Both the position numbers and the translations under genes were made by a program. Source: Hydrogenoanaerobacterium saccharovorans (GTDB taxonomy: Bacteria; Bacillota; Clostridia; Oscillospirales; Ruminococcaceae). From it: 64,000 bases of DNA. The DNA is taken from positions 310,001 to 374,000 of the forward strand of contig NZ_JACSNR010000001.1 of NCBI RefSeq assembly GCF_016901815.1, in the 5' to 3' direction. This document shows, piece after piece, positions 43,495-51,547 of the stretch; the stretch's first letter is position 1; every line of letters starts with the position of its first letter. Under the pieces are notes generated by a model that saw only the letters and a list, made by a program, of their open reading frames with translations, searched no databases and was not told where the DNA came from.

Positions 43495-44523
43495 TTACCG
43501 ACCTGTATCCGGGTTATCCTTACCGCCGTCGGTGGTGCTGGAAGAGTTGTCCTCGGTTACGGTCTTGTCGGTCAGCTCTACATCCGATACAACATAGCTG
43601 GTCAGCTTGCGGGTCTTGAATACCCAAGCCTCGTAGTCCTCATCGTATGTAGCGTCGATCTCCTTGGCACCGTCCTCGGTTGCCTCGTAGATGAAGGTAT
43701 CCTTGTCAGCGTATACCATCATGGTACCGGTCTTGTTGAAAGCAGGAGTGCCTTCGAAGTTGAAGAAGTGCAGGTTGGCGTAATCGTACATGGCACCGAA
43801 TTCCTTGTCAAAATCGGTGTTCCAGGCCAGATTCAGCTTGCCCTGACCGTCTACATCTACGGTGAAGGTAGCAATATCGTCGAAGTCGATGTCGATCTCG
43901 CCGGCTTCCTTATCAAAGGTTACGATACCGGTAGAACCTGTGGGCAGGTTGCCGCCGTCAAAGTTGGGGGTGTTGGTCAGGGTAGCATCCGAGAAGAAGG
44001 ATACTTCCAGATCAAAAGCCGGGCCCTTCTTGGCAGCAGAAGAGGTACGGCCTACACGGATGGTACCAGCCAGGTCTTCTACCTTGGTGGTCTCGTTCTC
44101 AGGCAGAGTGATGATAACGCTCATGATCTGGGAATCGCTGGTGCCCAGGTTGCCCAGCTTGCTGTAATTTACCCAGTCAACATCAACCTCAGCGCCCAGA
44201 TCCTTGCCAACCTTCCAGTCAGCACGAACGGTTACATTGCGGTCATAGTCCGAGGTGTAGGTCAGGAAGCCCAGGTCGGTATCATCACCGGCTACATACT
44301 CACCATCCGATACATCGTCCTTGTATACGCGTACAGGGATTACCAGCTTGTCGCCGCCCTCGTACTCATCGTCCGAAGCAGCAGCCTTGGCTCTGTTGTC
44401 AGAACCCAGTACATAGTAGTCGTCAGCGGGATCAATATAAACGCCTTCATTTGCAGCGAAAGCGACTGTTGTAGTACCCGCAGCCATCAGAGCAGCCAGG
44501 GTAAGAGCAAACAGCTTCTTCAT
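43495..44523 (-). CDS. Exported PDTGR-tailed protein, short form 2
   Basis: A 342-residue protein of unknown function, clearly paralogous to the 36598 protein. Signal peptide KKLFALTLAALMAAGTTTVAFA. It has no cysteine. Shared blocks: GKLNLAWNTDFDKEFGAMY, DTFIYEATEDGAKEIDATY and FKTRKLTSYVVSDVELTD. It ends SSSTTDGGKDNPDTGR. It lies 91 bases after the long form 2 gene, so the two are probably co-transcribed. ATG at 44523 after AGGAGG. Confidence 0.85.
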   Translation of the reverse strand: MKKLFALTLAALMAAGTTTVAFAANEGVYIDPADDYYVLGSDNRAKAAASDDEYEGGDKLVIPVRVYKDDVSDGEYVAGDDTDLGFLTYTSDYDRNVTVRADWKVGKDLGAEVDVDWVNYSKLGNLGTSDSQIMSVIITLPENETTKVEDLAGTIRVGRTSSAAKKGPAFDLEVSFFSDATLTNTPNFDGGNLPTGSTGIVTFDKEAGEIDIDFDDIATFTVDVDGQGKLNLAWNTDFDKEFGAMYDYANLHFFNFEGTPAFNKTGTMMVYADKDTFIYEATEDGAKEIDATYDEDYEAWVFKTRKLTSYVVSDVELTDKTVTEDNSSSTTDGGKDNPDTGR

Positions 44524-44614
44524 TTTGTTTTTCCTCCTCATTGGGTTTCATCGTGACGGGCCCTTCCCCCGTCCGGCAGGATTTTTCCCGCGTATTTCCA
44601 TCCATTCAATCAGC

Positions 44615-46291
44615 TTATCTGCCGGTGTCCGGAATCGGCTTGGTGCCGTTGTTATTGCCGGAGTTGCCGCTCTCGGAAGAAGACTCATCGCCATCCAGGG
44701 TGCGGGAAGTATCCAGCTCGGTATCGGAAATTGCATAAGCACCCAGCTTTCTGGTGCGGATATGCCATGCGCCTTCCTTCTCATCGTACTCAGCGCCGTT
44801 GATGTTCTTCACACCCAGAGCTGCGCTGACAGCGGCAGAACCAGTACCGCCTGCGGGCAGGTAAGCAACGGTCTTTACGCCATCGTCAGTTACTTCGTAC
44901 AGATAGGTATCCTCGTCTGCTACGATGTACAGGTCACCAGTGCGGTTGGTGGCAGGCTTGGAGGTGAAGGTCAGGAAGTCGATGTTGGCCTCCGGGAACA
45001 GATCAGCGATCTCCTTGTTGAAGTCAAAGGTGAACTCCAGGTTCAGAGCAGACTGACCACGGGCATCGAATTCGAACCAGGCAGCCTCGTTCTCGCCGAA
45101 GTAGAGAACTACGTCCTCAGCATCGTCGCTGAACTTTACAACAGAACGGCTGTCAGGAGCGAAGGTCCACTCGTCCTCAACGGTTACATAGACACCGCCG
45201 GCATAGACACGGTTGTCCATGGAGGTATCCAGCTGGAACTCGTTGGTGGCGTCCTCTGCCTTGTTCTTGGTGGAACCGATTCTCAGTACACCAGCCAGAT
45301 CCAGAACCTTGGTAGTATCATCTTCCTTGGTCTTGATCTCTACCCAGTAGGTGTAGGCAGTATCATAGTTGAAGCCTGCATCAGCAGCCGCAGCCTGAGC
45401 AGCAGCCACAACAGCCTCATGTTCTGCTACATCGTCAATGGTGGCAGAAATATCTGTACCATTCTCATCAATGTACTTGCCGTAAACAAGCGTAGCATAG
45501 CCTGCGGCATCCACATCAGCCATGGTTGCACTCTTCTTCATGAAGTCATAGAAGTTGCCCTTATTGTGCTTTACCAGATATTCCGAAGGATCAGCTACTT
45601 CATTCTTCCAGGTATTTTTTTCGTCATAGAAGAGGCCCTGACCGGTAACTGCATCTACATCTGCGTCAGCCACATAGAGTTTTTCCGGCTCGGTAAAGTT
45701 TTCACCAGCGCCGAAATCCTCTACCGATGTGTAGATGGTGCCGCCAGCTGCCTGGAGGCCAGACTCTACATAATGGGTTGCCTTCTGGGCAGCAATCTCA
45801 TCAGCCAGGAAATTGGGATCCTTGGCAATCTGCTCATTGATTACATCTACAATCAGATCTGTCAGGGCTCTCTTATCCTTGGCCTCAATGGTGAAGGTAC
45901 GGCCGCCAACCTCTACAGTGTAGCTCACAATACCATTTACAGAGGCTTCGCCCTTCTTGTAAACGATGTCGATGGACTCTACTGCGTCCTTGCCAACCTT
46001 CCAGTCAGCATAAACATTCATGTCGTCCTTCTCGTCCTCGATCTTCTTGTCGCCGTTGGCATTCAGCTCATCCAGACGGATGTACAGAGTGTCGCCGGGA
46101 CGGAAGTCGGTGCTGGGAGTCAGAACGCCGTCCTCATTTTCATAGATGGTCTCATCATTGAAAGTAAGGGGACGCTTGTCATCCAGATCGCCACCTCTGT
46201 TGACAACATCGCTGTCAGCAAATGCAGTGGCAGTGGTGCCGGCAGCCATCAGAGCAGCCAGAACCAGAGCAGTGATCTTCTTAGTCTTCAT
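44615..46291 (-). CDS. Exported PDTGR-tailed protein, long form 2
   Basis: A 558-residue protein of unknown function, paralogous to the 37883 protein. Signal peptide KKITALVLAALMAAGTTATAFA. It has no cysteine. Long-form-specific middle regions differ most between the two, while the C-terminal ~130 residues are conserved (SALNLEFTFDFNKEIADLF, DEDTYLYEVTDDGVKTV, IRTRKLGAYAISDTELD). It ends IPDTGR. The ATG at 46291 follows GGAGG. Variable middle and conserved ends suggest an exposed, diversifying surface protein. Confidence 0.85.
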   Translation of the reverse strand: MKTKKITALVLAALMAAGTTATAFADSDVVNRGGDLDDKRPLTFNDETIYENEDGVLTPSTDFRPGDTLYIRLDELNANGDKKIEDEKDDMNVYADWKVGKDAVESIDIVYKKGEASVNGIVSYTVEVGGRTFTIEAKDKRALTDLIVDVINEQIAKDPNFLADEIAAQKATHYVESGLQAAGGTIYTSVEDFGAGENFTEPEKLYVADADVDAVTGQGLFYDEKNTWKNEVADPSEYLVKHNKGNFYDFMKKSATMADVDAAGYATLVYGKYIDENGTDISATIDDVAEHEAVVAAAQAAAADAGFNYDTAYTYWVEIKTKEDDTTKVLDLAGVLRIGSTKNKAEDATNEFQLDTSMDNRVYAGGVYVTVEDEWTFAPDSRSVVKFSDDAEDVVLYFGENEAAWFEFDARGQSALNLEFTFDFNKEIADLFPEANIDFLTFTSKPATNRTGDLYIVADEDTYLYEVTDDGVKTVAYLPAGGTGSAAVSAALGVKNINGAEYDEKEGAWHIRTRKLGAYAISDTELDTSRTLDGDESSSESGNSGNNNGTKPIPDTGR

Positions 46292-46360
46292 TGCATTTTC
46301 CTCCATTTAATGTTTTTCAACTCCTGCTTTCCGGGGCCGGAAAGCCTTTGTTGTAATGCA

Positions 46361-46386
46361 ATTATACCCCCCCGGCACCTTGTCAA
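46361..46386 (-). promoter_or_regulatory. Promoter of the long form 2 gene, with G7 spacer tract
   Basis: Minus strand: TTGACA (46386-46381), 14-base spacer ending in seven G (46373-46367), TATAAT (46366-46361). The context is nearly identical to 39584-39609. Confidence 0.65.
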
Positions 46387-46768
46387 CCCCTTTTTGATGC
46401 ATTTTTGTAATTCTTCTGTAATTTTATCTCCGCTTTTTGGAAAAACGCAGTTTTTGATGCATTTTGGCGCCTTTTTGGATTGGAAATCGCCGGTTTTTGC
46501 CGGATCTGGAAGCGCAAAATTCATTTTTCCGGGAAAATTTGCGGCTGATTTTTGCACATTGTGGAAAATTCACTGTGAAAAGCCCCTTTTCTGCCCCAGA
46601 AACATAGGATACCCCCTGGGCTTTCCGGGAAATATTTCAGGACAAATGGCTTTTTCCATTTTCGCCCCCGGGGTTTTGTGATACAATAAATAAGAACTGA
46701 ACCGGCGGCTGGATTTTTCTCGCAGCCGTCACAAACCCGTCAATCCAACCCGAAAGGAGATTACCACG
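46387..46768. other. Divergent spacer before the Fe-S scaffold gene
   Basis: No gene. The left half matches the upstream region of the 37883 gene (ATTACA-rich stretch, and TTTTGCACATTGTGGAAAA versus TTTTGCACTTTGTGGAAAA). The right half leads to the plus-strand gene; a weak -10 (TACAAT, about 46682-46687) is the only promoter sign. Confidence 0.5.
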
Positions 46769-47461
46769 GTGGTTTATTCCAAGGAAGTAGAGAATATGTG
46801 TGTGGTAGCCCAGGGCCCCAATCATGGTCCGGCTCCCATTCCCGAAGAAGGCAAATGGGTGCGTCCCTATCAGATCGGTGATATCTCGGGACTTTCCCAT
46901 GGTGTGGGCTGGTGTGCTCCCCAGCAGGGCGCCTGCAAACTCACCCTCAATGTCAAGGATGGCATTATCCAGGAGGCTCTGGTGGAAACACTGGGCTGTT
47001 CGGGTATGACCCATTCCGCTGCCATGGCTGGTGAAATCCTCCCCGGCAAAACTCTGCTGGAAGCACTCAATACCGACCTGGTATGTGATGCCATCAATGT
47101 TGCCATGCGGGAGATCTTCCTGCAGCTGGTCTATGGCCGCAGTCAGACTGCCTTCTCCGAAGGCGGACTTCCCATCGGTGCTTCGCTGGAAGATCTGGGC
47201 AAGGGCCTGCGCAGTCAGACCGGTACCATTTTCGGCACCTCAGCCAAGGGTGTACGGTATCTGGAAATGAGTGAAGGATACATTACCCGTCTGGCTCTGG
47301 ACGACCATGATGAAACCATCGGTTATGAATTTGTACGGCTGGGCAAGATGATGGAGGATATCCGCCATGGAGTTCCGGCAGAGGAAGCGCTGCGGAAGAA
47401 TACTGCTACTTATGGTCGGTTTGACCAGGCAGCCCGCATCATTGACCCGAGAGAGGAATAA
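46769..47461 (+). CDS. IscU-like iron-sulfur cluster scaffold partner of GGGtGRT protein
   Basis: A 230-residue protein. Residues ~45-115 resemble the IscU/NifU scaffold fold (WCAPQQGACKLTLNV, then LGCSGMTHSAAMAGEILPGK), with conserved cysteines. The start is GTG, 9 bases after AGGAG. It is 21 bases upstream of the GGGtGRT-family gene; the pair is commonly found together in anaerobic Firmicutes. A role in Fe-S assembly is inferred from the fold; the clients are unknown. Confidence 0.85.
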   Translation: MVYSKEVENMCVVAQGPNHGPAPIPEEGKWVRPYQIGDISGLSHGVGWCAPQQGACKLTLNVKDGIIQEALVETLGCSGMTHSAAMAGEILPGKTLLEALNTDLVCDAINVAMREIFLQLVYGRSQTAFSEGGLPIGASLEDLGKGLRSQTGTIFGTSAKGVRYLEMSEGYITRLALDDHDETIGYEFVRLGKMMEDIRHGVPAEEALRKNTATYGRFDQAARIIDPREE

Positions 47462-47482
47462 CAGGACGGAGGACGACGAACA

Positions 47483-48481
47483 ATGATACAGTTTGAAGGA
47501 ATGGAACGCCGGATGGCCGGAATCGAAGCCTGCCTCCGGGAAAACGGCCTGGATTCGCTCGAAGCGGCAGAGGCACTCTGCAAGGAACATGGCATTGATG
47601 TGGCTGCCATTGTCAAGGGTGTACAGCCCATTGCCTTTGAAAACGCAGTCTGGGCTTATACACTGGGTACCGCCATTGCCCTGAAAAAGGGCGCCCGTAC
47701 CGCTGCCGACGCCGCTGAGGCCATCGGCCTGGGTCTGCAGGCCTTCTGTGTGCCCGGCTCGGTTGCGGATCAGCGCAAGGTGGGTCTGGGTCACGGCAAC
47801 CTGGGCGCCATGCTGCTCCGGGAGGAGACCAAGTGCTTCTGCTTCCTGGCAGGACATGAGTCCTTTGCGGCGGCGGAAGGCGCCATCGGCATTGCCCGCT
47901 CCGCCAACAAGGTGCGCAAGGAACCCCTGCGTGTAATCCTCAACGGCCTGGGCAAGGATGCCGCGTACATCATCTCCCGGATCAACGGCTTCACCTATGT
48001 TTCCACCGACTTTGACTTTGCCACCGGCACCCTGAAGGTCACCGGCGAGCGGAAGTTCTCGGATGGCGAACGGGCTGCTGTCAAGTGCTACGGCGCCAAC
48101 GATGTTCTGGAAGGCGTGGAGATCATGAAGCATGAGGGCGTGGATGTGTCCATCACCGGCAACTCCACCAACCCCACCCGGTTCCAGCATCTGGTAGCCG
48201 GTACCTATAAGAAGTGCGCTGTGGAAAACGGACGGAACTACTTCTCGGTGGCTTCGGGCGGCGGTACCGGACGCACCCTGCATCCGGACAATGTGGCAGC
48301 TGGCCCGGCTTCCTATGGCCTGACCGACTCCATGGGCCGCATGCACAGCGATGCTCAGTTTGCCGGTTCCTCGTCGGTGCCGGCTCATGTGGAGATGATG
48401 GGTCTCATCGGCATGGGCAACAACCCCATGGTCGGCGCAACCGTAGCCTGTGCCGTAGCAGTGGAACAGGCCTCCCGATAA
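47483..48481 (+). CDS. GGGtGRT-family protein
   Basis: A 332-residue protein of the GGGtGRT family, named for the motif seen here as SGGGTGRTLHPDN. Other conserved parts are GLGHGNLGAMLLREET and ITGNSTNPTRFQHLVAGTY. No enzyme activity has been assigned to the family as far as I know. It forms an operon with the IscU-like gene just upstream. Confidence 0.9.
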   Translation: MIQFEGMERRMAGIEACLRENGLDSLEAAEALCKEHGIDVAAIVKGVQPIAFENAVWAYTLGTAIALKKGARTAADAAEAIGLGLQAFCVPGSVADQRKVGLGHGNLGAMLLREETKCFCFLAGHESFAAAEGAIGIARSANKVRKEPLRVILNGLGKDAAYIISRINGFTYVSTDFDFATGTLKVTGERKFSDGERAAVKCYGANDVLEGVEIMKHEGVDVSITGNSTNPTRFQHLVAGTYKKCAVENGRNYFSVASGGGTGRTLHPDNVAAGPASYGLTDSMGRMHSDAQFAGSSSVPAHVEMMGLIGMGNNPMVGATVACAVAVEQASR

Positions 48482-48540
48482 AATTCGGCATTCGTTATAA
48501 AATTGGCAATGTATTTTGTCGAAAATAGACAGTTTTTCTC

Positions 48541-48569
48541 TTGCAGTCTGCGGAGCTATCCCGTATAAT
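48541..48569 (+). promoter_or_regulatory. Promoter of ppa
   Basis: TTGCAG (48541-48546), 17-base spacer, TATAAT (48564-48569). Confidence 0.85.
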
Positions 48570-48618
48570 AAGGGAAAGAAGCTATTTTGAAATAAGGATA
48601 AAGGAGCGTTTTTCCCCT

Positions 48619-49155
48619 ATGAATATCTGGCATGATATGAATCCCAGCCGCATTTCCCCGGAAGATTTCACCGCTGTCATCGAGATCAGCAAGGGCAGCA
48701 AGAAGAAGTATGAGCTGGACAAGTATACCGGCATGATCATTCTGGACCGGATTCTGCACACCTCCACCCACTATCCCGCCAGCTACGGTTTTATTCCCCG
48801 CACCTACGGCGATGACAAGGACCCGCTGGATGTGCTGGTGCTCTGCTCGGAGGAGATCGATCCGCTGGTACTGGTACGGTGCTATCCCATCGGTGTGATC
48901 GGCATGGTGGACAACGGCGAGGACGATGAGAAGATCATCGCTGTTCCCTTCAACGACCCCATGTACAACACCTACAAGGATATTTCCGAGCTGCCGGAGC
49001 ACATCTTCAATGAGATGAAGCACTTCTTCTCGGTGTACAAGCAGCTGGAGCCGGGCAAGTTCACAGAGATCAAGAGCATTGCCGGTGCAGAAGCTGCCCG
49101 GAATGTGATCCGTCACTGCATGGACAACTACAATGCCAAGTATGTAGAGGAATAA
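48619..49155 (+). CDS. ppa: Inorganic pyrophosphatase (family I)
   Basis: A 178-residue soluble pyrophosphatase that hydrolyses PPi and pulls biosynthetic reactions forward. Signatures: EISKGSKKKYELDK, YGFIPRTYGDDKDPLDVLVL (metal aspartates) and DNGEDDEKIIAVP. The ATG at 48619 follows AAGGAG by 11 bases; a longer in-frame start overlaps the promoter and was rejected. Confidence 0.95.
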   Translation: MNIWHDMNPSRISPEDFTAVIEISKGSKKKYELDKYTGMIILDRILHTSTHYPASYGFIPRTYGDDKDPLDVLVLCSEEIDPLVLVRCYPIGVIGMVDNGEDDEKIIAVPFNDPMYNTYKDISELPEHIFNEMKHFFSVYKQLEPGKFTEIKSIAGAEAARNVIRHCMDNYNAKYVEE

Positions 49156-49172
49156 GATTCCCCATGAATCAC

Positions 49173-49210
49173 AAAAAGCCCGCCCGGCAGCTGCCGGACG
49201 GGCTTTTTTG
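49173..49210 (+). terminator. Terminator of ppa
   Basis: AAAAAGCCCG...CGGGCTTTTTT with inner CCGGCAG/CTGCCGG. Confidence 0.92.
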
Positions 49211-49232
49211 CACAGTCATTCAGATGGCGCAA

Positions 49233-49265
49233 TAAAAAAGGAGAGGGGGCGTTCCCTCTCCTTTT
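49233..49265 (-). terminator. Terminator of the FlaR-like kinase gene
   Basis: AAAAAGGAGAGGG pairs with CCCTCTCCTTTT; TTTTTTATT follows on the minus strand. Confidence 0.88.
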
Positions 49266-49266
49266 C

Positions 49267-49764
49267 TCATACTCCCGGAAATGTCCGCAGCCAGTCATCT
49301 GCTTCGGCCCGGCTGTGGAAAACATGCACTTCCCGCCCTTCGCCATACTGCTCCAGCAGGCGGCGGATCTCCGGGAGCTGATCCCGGCTGAAATCCTCGA
49401 TCCACTGGCGGAACTCGGGATCGAACTCCTCTTCCACCCAGGGCAGGTCCTCCCGCTTTGTACCGATGCGGGCACGCGCCCCCTCCAGGCAGACCCCGGT
49501 GGGGTAGTCCAGCAGAAAGACGGTATCCGCTGCCCGCAGCCGGAGCTCCAGGGTGCGAAGGTAGTTGCCGTCGATGATCCACGCATCACCCCGGAGCAGC
49601 CCGGTCAGCCGGGCATCAAACTCCGCCCGGCTGACGGTGGCGCGGTCAGGACGGTGCCAGATCTGATCCAGGTACCAGAGCGGCAGACCGGTCCGGTCCC
49701 GGAGAGCCCGGGCAAAGGTGCTCTTTCCCGCCCCCGGGCAGCCGATCACCAGAATACGCTTCAT
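49267..49764 (-). CDS. P-loop kinase-like protein (FlaR/adenylate-kinase-like)
   Basis: A 165-residue P-loop NTPase. Walker A is GCPGAGKSTFAR, followed by LPLWYLDQIWHRPD and WIIDGNYLRTL, the marks of the DNA topology modulation/FlaR group of small kinases. The true substrate of this group is not known. GGAGG precedes the ATG. It stands alone between ppa and an uncharacterised membrane protein. Confidence 0.85.
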   Translation of the reverse strand: MKRILVIGCPGAGKSTFARALRDRTGLPLWYLDQIWHRPDRATVSRAEFDARLTGLLRGDAWIIDGNYLRTLELRLRAADTVFLLDYPTGVCLEGARARIGTKREDLPWVEEEFDPEFRQWIEDFSRDQLPEIRRLLEQYGEGREVHVFHSRAEADDWLRTFPGV

Positions 49765-49839
49765 CTCATCTTCCTCCCGTCAAAAAAACGGATGGCCTGT
49801 ATCCCAGACCACCCGGTTTTATCCTTGCTGCAATCAGAA

Positions 49840-50433
49840 TCAGCCCATGGGAACGGCAATGGCTGTACCGCCGCCGCTGATCATCACACCGCCGCCCACA
49901 GATACGGAGGTGCCGGCATTTCCGGTGGAATCCGAAGCTGCCGCGCTGGATTCCTCCTCGGTTTCCCCGGTGGTTTCTTCTTCAGTGGACTCCTCATCGG
50001 TGGTCTCACCGTCGGTGGATTCCTCCTCCGGGATCTCCCCATCGGTGCCTTCCATGCCGTCCATCGACACATTTTCGCCGGTGGGAAGGGCATCATCGCC
50101 GGTATCCGGCGCCGGGGTATAGGTCAGGGCAAAGATGGTCAGGGCAATGGCTGCAATGGCACCGCCCAGCACCATGAACTTCTGCTTTTTGCTCAGGATG
50201 CTCTGCTTATCCGGGTCAGGATAGAGGATCGAGCCAATAATCTTGCCGCCGATCCAGCCCACCAGCATGGCTGCCAGGATCACCAGCACCGCAATCACCA
50301 GGATCGCTGCCCATTCCGGCAGGAAGCTCAGCTTGGTCTTGAGCGAATCAATCAGACCCGTTCCGGCTGTACTGCCGCCCATCATTCCCATATCTCCATA
50401 GCCACCCATGGCCATCAACATCAATCTGTCCAC
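49840..50433 (-). CDS. Hypothetical membrane protein with Glu/Thr-rich outer segment
   Basis: A 197-residue protein I do not recognise. A Met/Gly-rich start is followed by a membrane helix (WAAILVIAVLVILAAMLVGWI), a short basic loop (DPDKQSILSKKQK), a second helix (LGGAIAAIALTIFAL), a long acidic Glu/Thr/Ser-rich stretch (~residues 110-165) and a Gly/Ser/Val-rich end (SVSVGGGVMISGG). A PDTG occurs inside, not at the end. The start is GTG, 10 bases after AAGGAG. Confidence 0.7.
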   Translation of the reverse strand: MDRLMLMAMGGYGDMGMMGGSTAGTGLIDSLKTKLSFLPEWAAILVIAVLVILAAMLVGWIGGKIIGSILYPDPDKQSILSKKQKFMVLGGAIAAIALTIFALTYTPAPDTGDDALPTGENVSMDGMEGTDGEIPEEESTDGETTDEESTEEETTGETEEESSAAASDSTGNAGTSVSVGGGVMISGGGTAIAVPMG

Positions 50434-50723
50434 TGTGAAAACTCTCCTTCATACAGTCGGCTTCTTTCCATGAAAAATGCCGGGTTTCGGTCGTGCCCGA
50501 TGCAGAATCAGGTTCCTTACCATCATATCATGTTTCACCGGCGGCGTAAAGTGCCGGTATCTATTTTTTCAGTGTCGGTTTTCCGTTGTTTTCCTGCATT
50601 GTCCCCGGAGAAATTTTTAGGCTCGTTTAAGGATAAAATTTACGGTTTTCTTTCCAGCTGCTCACAATTTTGTAGTATAATAATAAATTAGAATCAAATT
50701 TCTCATCACAGGAGGTTTTTCTT

Positions 50724-51521
50724 ATGGCTTCATTCAAAGGTGACATCAAATCCCGGGCACTGAATATGGACATTGCCCTCAATGTCATTCTCCCCTATGA
50801 CCACCCCCATGACTATTCCAGAAATCCCTGCAAAACCCTCTGGCTGCTGCATGGTCAGGGCAGTTCCGCTTCCTCCTGGATGCGCTGGACTTCCATTGAA
50901 CGCTATGCCATGCAGCATGGCTTCGCTGTTATCATGCCTGAAGTACAGCGCAGCTTCTACCGCAATACTGCCTATGGTATGGATTATTTCACCTTTGTGG
51001 CGGAAGAACTCCCTCGTCTTTGCCGGGAGATGTTCCGTCTGAGCGACAAGCGGGAAGACAACTATATTGCCGGTCTTTCCATGGGCGGATATGGCGCTCT
51101 CAAGGTGGGACTGACTCACCCGGAACAGTATGGCACCATTGCCAGCTTCTCGGGCGCTGTGGATCTGGGCAAGATGTTCCAGTCCATGGGCGATTCCCTG
51201 GACCCCAAATCCCTGGCAGAGTATCAGGGAATTTTCGGGACCGAAATGCAGCTGCTGCCGGAAGATGATATTCTCCATCTGACCCGGGAACATGCCCGTC
51301 TGCCCAAGGAACAGCAGTGCCGTTTCTTTATCAGCTGCGGCACCGAGGACAATATCCCCACCCTGTATGAGAGTAATGTGGAATATGTAAAGCTCCTCAA
51401 GGAACTGGGTCTGGACTGCATCTGGTTTGAACAGAAGGGCATCCATGAATGGGGCGTCTGGGACGAGGCTGTCCGGGAGGCTCTGAACCGGTTTGATGGG
51501 GAACGCATCTACTATGTATAA
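50724..51521 (+). CDS. Alpha/beta-hydrolase esterase (EstA/esterase D-like)
   Basis: A 265-residue alpha/beta hydrolase. The nucleophile elbow is GLSMGGYGA, the oxyanion region LLHGQGSSASSW and the catalytic histidine is in KGIHEWGVWD. The group contains acetyl-xylan and tributyrin esterases and S-formylglutathione hydrolases; the substrate is not set. AGGAGG lies 7 bases before the ATG. RarA follows after 26 bases, and the two may share a transcript. Confidence 0.88.
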   Translation: MASFKGDIKSRALNMDIALNVILPYDHPHDYSRNPCKTLWLLHGQGSSASSWMRWTSIERYAMQHGFAVIMPEVQRSFYRNTAYGMDYFTFVAEELPRLCREMFRLSDKREDNYIAGLSMGGYGALKVGLTHPEQYGTIASFSGAVDLGKMFQSMGDSLDPKSLAEYQGIFGTEMQLLPEDDILHLTREHARLPKEQQCRFFISCGTEDNIPTLYESNVEYVKLLKELGLDCIWFEQKGIHEWGVWDEAVREALNRFDGERIYYV

Positions 51522-51547
51522 TTTTCCGGAGAGGACTGTGAAAAACC

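Noticed and set aside
49840-50433. A fifth PDTG-type sorting substrate
   Set aside because: PDTG (and a nearby LPTGE-like stretch) occurs in the middle of the protein, about 85 residues before the end.
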